From Lantana camara (lineage: Eukaryota > Streptophyta > Magnoliopsida > Lamiales > Verbenaceae): a DNA stretch of 64,000 nt. The position numbers were made by a program, and so were the translations under genes. Below, in pieces: positions 56,823-64,000 of the stretch. How positions within the stretch are numbered: the stretch's first letter is position 1; every line of letters begins with the position of its first letter. Below the pieces are notes generated by a model. That model searched no databases, was not told the DNA's origin, and saw only the letters and a program-made list of their open reading frames with translations. The DNA lies in assembly GCA_037501455.1 (NCBI GenBank), contig CM074864.1:39396001-39460000 (forward strand), read 5' to 3'.

Positions 56823-57974
56823 TGTGACACGTATAAATTAAATATTAATTATCAAATTTAATTCATGCTATTTTTATATTTTTTGGATAAATATTAAATT
56901 GAAATCCATAAAATATTTAAATAGTTGATTTAATTGATAATTTTAATATTTATTTTGTCATCAAATCAAGTATTGACATGTGTCAAAATGGAGGTGTTCC
57001 GGCCAATCAAACCAAGCCTTGCAGTTCAAATAATGATGATCAATCAAATGGCGACACGTGGCATATCTTCACATGTGGACCAATCAAAGTCAAGACATAT
57101 GTCATTTATTTATTTTCTTTAATATAAATTCATATTAAAGTAATAAATAAATAAATAAATTTGATATTATCCCTTTAATAAACAAATTAATTAATTAAGG
57201 GATAATTATAAAAAAGCACCACCCTACGCCTATAAATAGAGGCATTCTACAACACAATTTACATAACTTGGTGAAGCAAAGAAGCAAGCCACAAAGCAAG
57301 GAGAAAGAAGCTCTCTGGTGTTCTTCGGCGTCTTCAACGGCGTTCTTCATAGAAGTCAGCATCAACGGCGTTTGATCCGGCATCAAGGCATTAAAGTGGT
57401 GTTTCGGTGTTGCTCTCCTCAAAGATCGAAGCGAGATTCAAGCGTGTTCTTCGCGTTCTTTGTGGAAATCAACCAAATTGAAGCCTCCGATCCGCAACAA
57501 GGCGTCAAGTCCACGAATCCGGCGTTTTCCTCAAATCAAATTCGAAGGTGCTCCGAGCGTGTTCTTCGGCGTTCTTCGAGAAAGTCAACAAACTGAGGCG
57601 TTCAATCCGCAATCAAAGCATCAAATCCAGATTTTGGCGTTACTCCTCAATAAATGCAAATCAAACTCAAATCAACATCAAAGGTGTTCATCGACGTGTT
57701 CTTCGGTGATTCATCAAATCAAGGCGTTTAAATTCGCGATCAAGTCTAAAGACCCGCAATTAACGTTTAAAGAAGCAAATCAAATTCAACGGAAGATCGA
57801 AGCTCCAAAGTCAACGAAGGAGTTTCAAACCTTCCGAATTTCAGCAAATTCTTGTAGGAAGAATCAGAGGAATAAATTAGAGATTGTACCCGCAAGTTCA
57901 AATAATTCAATAAAAATTCATTTGTGATTATTTCTCGCGTTTAATTATTTAATTAACACGGAAATTATATTACA
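56823..57974 (+). repeat. 5' LTR of Tat-like element 2 (about 1.15 kb)
   Basis: Ends ATATTACA just before the primer site. The start is placed at TGTGACACG (56823), the first TG after the chromodomain relic, and is less sure. A TATA box TATAAATA lies at 57231-57238. Beyond it the R/U5 part holds four degenerate units around GTGTTCTTCGGCG (57318, 57444, 57559, 57696). The 3' LTR is outside the window, so no duplication can be checked. Confidence 0.7.
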
Positions 57975-57979
57975 AATTT

Positions 57980-57997
57980 TGGCCCGCCCAGTGGGAC
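57980..57997 (+). other. Primer-binding site of Tat-like element 2
   Basis: TGGCCCGCCCAGTGGGAC lies 5 bases after the LTR end, where the primer site is expected. I cannot name the tRNA with certainty. Confidence 0.65.
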
Positions 57998-58043
57998 ATC
58001 TCTACCTCTCATCTCCTCCTACTCAACAAACTTGAAGCACGAA

Positions 58044-59660
58044 ATGGCCAACAACAAGATCGTCGATCTCGAGGCTATCATCTCCAAACTTGTTATCGAA
58101 AGCTTCGTCGTTGTGACAAGAAGTATGTCTAAGAAGGAGCAGACGTCTTCCAGGAAAGCTCGATCCCTCCAAAGCGATGGAAAGAACACTCGACTTCTCA
58201 ACTACGAAAGTGAAGGCGAAGAAGACGACTCGGCCTCGTCCACCCCTCGTTCAAGTTCTTCAAGTTTTGCGCCCGCCATGACGACAAGTGCAACAACTCT
58301 AGAAGAACAACTTGTAAATCTGACAAAGGTCATCGAGGGACTCTCCAAGTATGTTGAAGAGCAAGACTCTCGCATTTCAAAGTTGATGGACAGAGTAGAC
58401 GGTGACAGTGCTAGCCAAGTGAAGGGGAAGCGTTCGAATGAGAAAGAAGAGTCTCAAACTCCAACAAAAGCTCAATCAAGTGGAACTGAGAAGACTTCAG
58501 CTAAAGAATTTCAAGTTTCATCGGACGGACTTATCCCAGTAGAGCAATTGAAGGAGTTCATCATGGGGACAATCAAAGACAAGATCGAGGGAGGCTCCAA
58601 ATCATCCTTGGTCTACTCCAAGCCCTACACCCAAAGAATCGATAACTTGAAGATGCCGATTGGTTATCAACCTCCCAAATTCCAGTAGTTTGATGGTAAA
58701 GGCAATCCTAAGCAACACGTAGCTCACTTCATCGAGACGTGCAACAATGTCGGAACTTACGGGGATCACCTAGTCAAGCAATTCGTTCGATCACTAAAAG
58801 GAAATGCCTTCGACTGGTACACGGACTTAGAAGCGGACTCGATCGATAGTTGGGGACAACTCGAGTAAGAATTCCTCAATCGCTTCTGCAGCACTCGTCG
58901 GACAGTTAGTATGATCGAACTCACCAACTCCCGATAATGGAAAGAAGAACCCGTTATCGACTACATCAATCGGTGGAGAAACCTTAGTCTAAATTGCAAA
59001 GATCGGCTATCAGAGGCTTCAGCAATTGAAATGTGTATTCAAGGGATGCATTGGGGTCTCCGCTACATTCTCCAAGGGATTCAGCCTAAGTCTTTCGAAG
59101 AGCTCGCTACTCGGGCACATGATATGGAGTTGAGCATGATCACTACTTGAGTTGAAGGGCCGCCCATCCAAGAGTTCCGCAGACCTAGGGAAAAGCAAGA
59201 TTTCAAGAAAGAGGGCAAACCCTTCACCAAACCACAAGTCAAAGAATCTATGGCGGTGAATACAATTCCTGTCAAATTTCGAGCTAAGACAAATGACAAG
59301 GCAGATGAAAGAAAGGAAGTCCCCCAAGAAGGAACATTCAGAAAATTATCCTTAGTAGAAATGCAAGCCAAGGAATACCCGTTCAAAGACTCAGATGTCT
59401 CCGGGATTTTCGACGACCTGCTCAAGGCAAACCTCATTGAATTACCCAAAATGAAGAGGCCCACTGAAGCCGGAAAGACTGATTACCTAAAGTATTGCAA
59501 GTATCATCGTCTGCTTGGACACCCAATCCATGATTGCTTCATATTCAAGGATAAGGTGATGCAGTTGGCACGACAAGGAAAGATCACACTCGAAGATGTT
59601 AGCGCGACGTCCAACGCTGTAACTTGCCTGATGATAAGCGAGGAAGAAGTTCCCAAGTAA
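58044..59660 (+). pseudogene. Tat-like element 2 gag
   Basis: ATG at 58044 (MANNKIVDLEAIISKL), 47 bp after the primer site. The N-terminal 210 residues are charged and low in complexity. From about 58689 the Retrotrans_gag domain follows ([44 protein letters not shown]). Near the C-terminus CKYHRLLGHPIHDCFIFK is a zinc-finger-like CX2HX4HX4C segment. One frame is kept throughout, but TAG or TAA/TGA codons interrupt it at 58686, 58866, 58935 and 59148, and it ends at TAA 59658-59660, after which the same frame continues into protease. So gag and pol were probably one polyprotein. Confidence 0.88.
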
Positions 59661-62600
59661 ACTCACTCCAAAGGCGATGAATGCATGGCAACCATGACCT
59701 TCTCAGATGAAGATTTGCTGCTCGGTTCAAAGCCTCACAACAGACCGCTGTTCGTGATAGGTTATACCCACGAACAAAAGGTAAATAGAATGCTCGTCGA
59801 TGGAGGCTCTGCAGTCAATATCTTGCCTTTGAGAGTGATGAACGAGTTAGGAATTTTGAAGGATGAACTAGCAAGCAGCCGTCTGATAATCCAAGGCTTC
59901 AATCAGGGAGGACAAAGAGCTCTCGGCATCATTCGACTAAAGCTGTTGATAGAAGACATGACGTCAAACGTGCTGTTTCATGTCATAGATGCCAAAACTT
60001 CGTACAACATGCTGCTAGGGCGGCCTTGGCTACATTAAAACGGTGTCGTCCCATCTACTTGGCATCAATGTTTCAAGTACTGCCGGGAGGGTGTGATACA
60101 GAAGGTTCTTGCAGATAGTAAACCTTTCACCGAGGCAGAAGCCCACTTTGCCGATGCAAAGTACTACCGTGAGGAAGTAGAAGAAAACAAAGGAAAAGAA
60201 GTTTCTGGTGAAAACCAAGTCAGAGCCTCAACTTCGATCGACCGCCAAGAAAATGGGGGATCATCACCTACAACGTCCGAGGCACTAGAAGGACTGACAT
60301 TACCCCTCACCAAACTAGATGTTGTGAAACCTCCTTCTCCACCACTTGACAGATTCGTTCGTCCGACTCAAGGAAGTAAAGCAGAGCATGGAGAAGCAAC
60401 AAAACTCCAAAATGCAAAGGAGTATGATCCTAAAGCATATAAACTTCTCGTCAAAGCCGGGTACAACCCACAAGAGAAGTCAAAGCTGGGAAAACTCATT
60501 CCAACGGCCAAGACAAAAGAAACAAAGTCAAGGTTGTCAAAAGAAGATGCCAATATCGCCCCAAACTCGCGAGTAGGACTCGGATTTGCCGCGCGAGGCC
60601 CTGTTCGAATCGCCATAAACAGAGCAACAAATAACTATATATCTGAAGAGTTTTCATCAACCGAAGATGCTTTTGATGAGGATGATAGAAAGATTCGACG
60701 GAGGTCGGTCTTTGATAGGCTTAGTCCTCCCAAAGGAGCCAAAGCTAGTCACTGGCTAAGAAGACGCAAGACACAACGCTTTCCAAAGCTTCAAAGTGCA
60801 GTTCCATCTCGTATAAAACGGTGCACCAATTTGATCGTCTCATGCGATAAAGTATTGAAAACTAGGTGGAAGACGATCATCTTCACACGTGACAAAACCA
60901 AAGACGAAGATAGCGAAAGCGTAGCATCGTCCTACCACATCACTTCAGTTGAAGAAGTTTCAATCGAGGAGGACGCCGAAGATGCGCCACCCGAGCTTGA
61001 AGAAGGAGTTAAGGCGACCGTGGACGATCTTAAAGAAGTCAACCTAGGTAATGCCGACGATCCTCGCCCGACCTACATCAGCGCCTTATTGACCGATGAT
61101 GAGGAGAAAGCCTATGTCGGACTCTTGCTCGAATTCAGGGACGTATTTGCATGGTCCTACAAAGAAATGCCGGGGCTGAATCCGAAGGTTGCAGTACATC
61201 ACCTCTCCGTGAAAAAAGACGCTCGTCCCGTGAAACAAGCTCAGCGGCGATTCCGACCGGACTTAGTTCTCTTAATCGAAGCCAAGGTAAACAAGCTCAT
61301 TGAAGTCGGGTTCATTCGAGAAGTGAAGTATCACACATGGATCTCTAGCAAAGTGCCGGTGAGGAAGAAAAATGGGCAGATTAGAGTGTGTGTCAACTTC
61401 AGAGACCTAAATATCGCTTACCCGAAAGATGATTTTCCACTGCCTATAACCGAGCTCATGATCGATGCTACCGTGGGCCACGAAGCTCTTTCTTTCATGG
61501 ACGTCTGGTCGGGGTATAATCAAATACGAATGGCGCCTGAAGATGAAGAGTTAACGGCGTTTCGCACCCCTAAAGGGATATACTGCTACAAAGTGATGCC
61601 TTTCGGCTTGAAGAACGCAGGTGCCACGTATCAAAGGGCGATGTAAAAAATCTTCGATGATTTACTTCACAAGAACATCGAATGCTACGTGGATGACGTG
61701 GTGGTAAAATCCAAGAAGCGAGAAGATCATCTACAAGACTTAAGGAAGATCTTCGAACGATTAAGAAGGTACCAACTCCGGATGAATCCGCTCAAGTGTG
61801 CTTTCGGAGTTTCGTCAGGGAAGTTCCTCGGGTTCATAATCTGACATCGAGGTATTGAAATCGAACAAGCAAAGATAGACGCGATCTTGAAAATGCCGCC
61901 ACCTCGAGATATCCATGACTTGAAGAGTGTGCAAGGAAAGTTGGCTTACATCCGAAGATTCATCTCGAACCTGGCCGGTCGGTGTCAACCATTCAATCGG
62001 CTTATGAAGAAAGGTGTTCCCTTCGATTGGGATGAAGCATGCCATAATGCCTTCGAGAGCATAAAGGCGTTTTTGATGAGGCCACTTGTCTTGGTCGCAC
62101 CTACTCAGGGACGGCCATTGATTCTCTATATCGCAGCTCAAGAACGATCCGTTGGAGCCTTACTCACCCAAGAAAACGACGCGGGAAAGGAAAGTTCTTT
62201 GTACTACTTAAGTAGAACCATGATGCCAAACGACTTGAAGTATTCTCCCATCGAGAACATGTGTTTGGCCTTGATCTTTGCAATTCGAAAGTTGAAGCAC
62301 TATTTCCAAGCACATACTGTACATCTCGTCTCAAAGGCAAACCCTCTAAAATACGTCATGTCGAGGCCGGTACTTTCAGATAGACTCGCAAGATGGTATC
62401 TCCAACTTCAGTAGTTTGAGATCGTTTATATCCCCTAAAAAGCAGTGAAAGGACAAGTTATGGCTGACTTCTTGGCGGACCACCCTATACCCGCCGAATG
62501 GGAATTATCCGATGACTTGCCAGATGAAGACGCACTTCTAGTCGAGGTCACTCCCCCTTGGAAGATGTTCTTTGACGGACCTTCATGTAGAGAAGGAGCT

Positions 62601-63934
62601 GGTGCCAGAGTTATATTCATCACGTCTGATGGAGAGGTTCGACCATATTCCTTCACCTTAACGCAGAAGTGTTCCAACAACGTCGCCGAATATCAAGCCC
62701 TCATACTCGGGTTGGAAGTGGCGGTCGATATAAAACAGTTGCATCTCAGAATATATGGAGACTCAAAGCTAGTGGTCAACCAATTGGAAGGCTCGTACCA
62801 TGTCAAAAAGCTTGAATTGATCCCCTATGTTAACTATGTTAGAATGCTGATGGGATGGCTCGGAGATGTGACGATCGAACACGTGCTTAGAAAAGAGAAC
62901 AACCAGGCGGACGCGTTGGCGAAACTTGCCTCTACATTGGCGATGCCGGAGAAGGAAACTCGAGTATCGGTTTGCAAGAATTGGGTTATACCTCCAATCT
63001 TCGATGATGAAGACTTCGAAGAAGAAGAAAATGACGTTGTCGAAGTGTTCGAAGTCGAAAAGGAGGATTGGCGACAACGCCTTGTTGACTATCTCAAATA
63101 TGAAAAGTTGCCCAACGATCCGCGACAGAGAGTTGATGTGCAACGACTCTCAGCTCGATTCATCTACTTTAAAGGTACGCTCTACCGACGCTCGTTCGAT
63201 GGAGTCTTCTTGAGGTGTTTGGGCGAAGACGAAGCAAACCAAGCCATGGAAGAAGCCCACTCCGGAGTCTGCGGTGCTCATCAGTCGGGCCCAAAGCTGC
63301 ACTTTCGCATAAAAAGAATGGGATACTATTGGCCAACAATGGTGAAAGACTACATAGAATACGCGCAACGATGTCAAGCTTGTCAGTTTCACGCTAACTT
63401 CATTCACCAACCGGCCGAACCGTTACATCCGACGGTTACCTCGTAGCCTTTCGATGCTTGGGGATTGGATGTGTAGGCCCCATAACGAAGTCTTCTGCCG
63501 GTCATCTCTACATTTTGGCTGCGACCGATTACTTTTCTAAGTGGGCGGAAGCAGTTCCTCTAAAAGAAGTGACGAAGGAGAATGTTACTGACTTCATCCG
63601 AATAAACATCATCTTCCGCTATGGCGTGCCTCGTTATATCATCACAGATAATGGGAAGCCATTTAGCAATAGCCTGATAGACAAACTCTGCCTGAAGTTC
63701 GGATTCAAGCAAAGGAAGTCTTCGATGTACAACGCCACTGCCAACGGTCTTGCCGATGCCTTCAACAAAACTCTATGCAGTTTGCTGAAGAAGGTGGTTT
63801 CCAAGTGGAAACGAGATTGGCACGAAAGGATTGGAGAGGCTTTGTGGGCTTACCGAACCACTTATAGAACACCTACCCAAGCGACCCCTTATGCGTTGGT
63901 GTATGGTGTCGGAGCACCTTCAAATTTGATTTGA
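59661..63934 (+). pseudogene. Tat-like element 2 pol: protease, RT, two RNase H domains, integrase
   Basis: In frame with gag. Protease: MLVDGGSAVNILP at about 59790 and NMLLGRPWL at its end. A linker with SKLGKLIPT and SRVGLGFA follows. RT from about 61200: RVCVNFRDLN, ALSFMDVWSGYNQI, VMPFGLKNAGATYQ and YVDD at 61686-61697. First RNase H (gypsy type): LILYIAAQERSVGALL and SPIENMCLALIFA (62110-62290). Second, archaeal-type RNase H: KMFFDGPSCREGAG, NNVAEYQALI, YGDSKLVVNQLEGSYHVK, NNQADALAKLAS (62565-62935). Integrase zinc finger HSGVCGAHQSG ... CQACQFH, then the core from 63430: VGPITKS, TDYFSKW, ITDNGKPFSN, NGLADAFNKTL. Stops at 60036, 61644, 61842, 62412, 62436 and 63444 and one frameshift near 63465 inactivate it. 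Dual RNase H marks the Tat lineage. Confidence 0.92.
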
Positions 63935-64000
63935 GGAAAATCTTCCTTCTGTTTAGTTAAGTTAGCAAGTTTCTTCGTAACAGACTTCAACTTCTTGTCA
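63935..64000 (+). other. Window edge within integrase region
   Basis: After a TGA at 63932-63934 the sequence no longer follows integrase in an obvious way. It may be frameshifted pol or a junction with other DNA; 66 bases are too few to tell. Confidence 0.3.

Noticed and set aside
57318..57927. Open plus-strand frames of 92 and 155 codons
   Set aside because: They lie in the repeat-bearing R/U5 part of the Tat LTR; composition follows the repeats and no domain is visible.

Overview
This window is a transposon-dense stretch of a flowering-plant (probably eudicot) nuclear genome. Evidence: a GASA/snakin peptide gene, a plant L1-type LINE with a C-terminal RNase H, Tat-lineage Ty3 elements with two RNase H domains, chromovirus LTRs 2.5-3.4 kb long, PIF/Harbinger and Mutator-type relics, and an endogenous caulimovirid. 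The species cannot be told from the sequence. Only one host gene is convincing: the GASA-like gene on the minus strand at 23560-23832.

Layout. 1-2261: 5' end of a minus-strand Copia element (leader, tRNA-iMet primer site, 1.94-kb LTR). 2262-3501: AT-rich DNA with microsatellites. 3502-16011: a complete 12.5-kb non-autonomous chromovirus-derived element (TSD ATAAA) with gag-like zinc knuckles but no recognisable pol, holding a nested solo LTR at 7829-10673 (TSD CCCAC). 16219-21393: a full-length but frameshifted LINE with a 14-bp TSD. 21408-23559: AT-rich DNA. 23560-23940: GASA-like gene and promoter. 24182-32183: a Tat-like element (TSD CTAAT, two 844-bp LTRs) that has lost gag, protease and RT but carries a spliced antisense gene with its own TATA box. 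32878-33649: a Mutator-type MITE. 34369-43451: a scrambled block of Copia LTR pieces, Copia gag, two solo chromovirus LTRs and a 1.9-kb duplication of 50653-52524. 43774-45138: a PIF/Harbinger transposase pseudogene. 45748-55616: an endogenous caulimovirid cut by a Copia solo LTR and by a chromovirus solo LTR that itself holds another solo LTR. 55617-56822: 3' end of another chromovirus. 56823-64000: a second Tat-like element with LTR, gag, protease, RT, both RNase H domains and integrase, running off the right edge.

Almost every junction is supported by a target-site duplication, so insertion order can be read: virus first, then the LTR elements, then elements inside those. All seven chromovirus-type insertions point the same way (minus).

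Most unusual signal: at a comparable place in each long chromovirus LTR lies a cluster of 2-5 short CG-rich palindromes. Copies inside one LTR resemble each other, but each LTR family has its own palindrome. Nothing in the standard description of these elements explains this.
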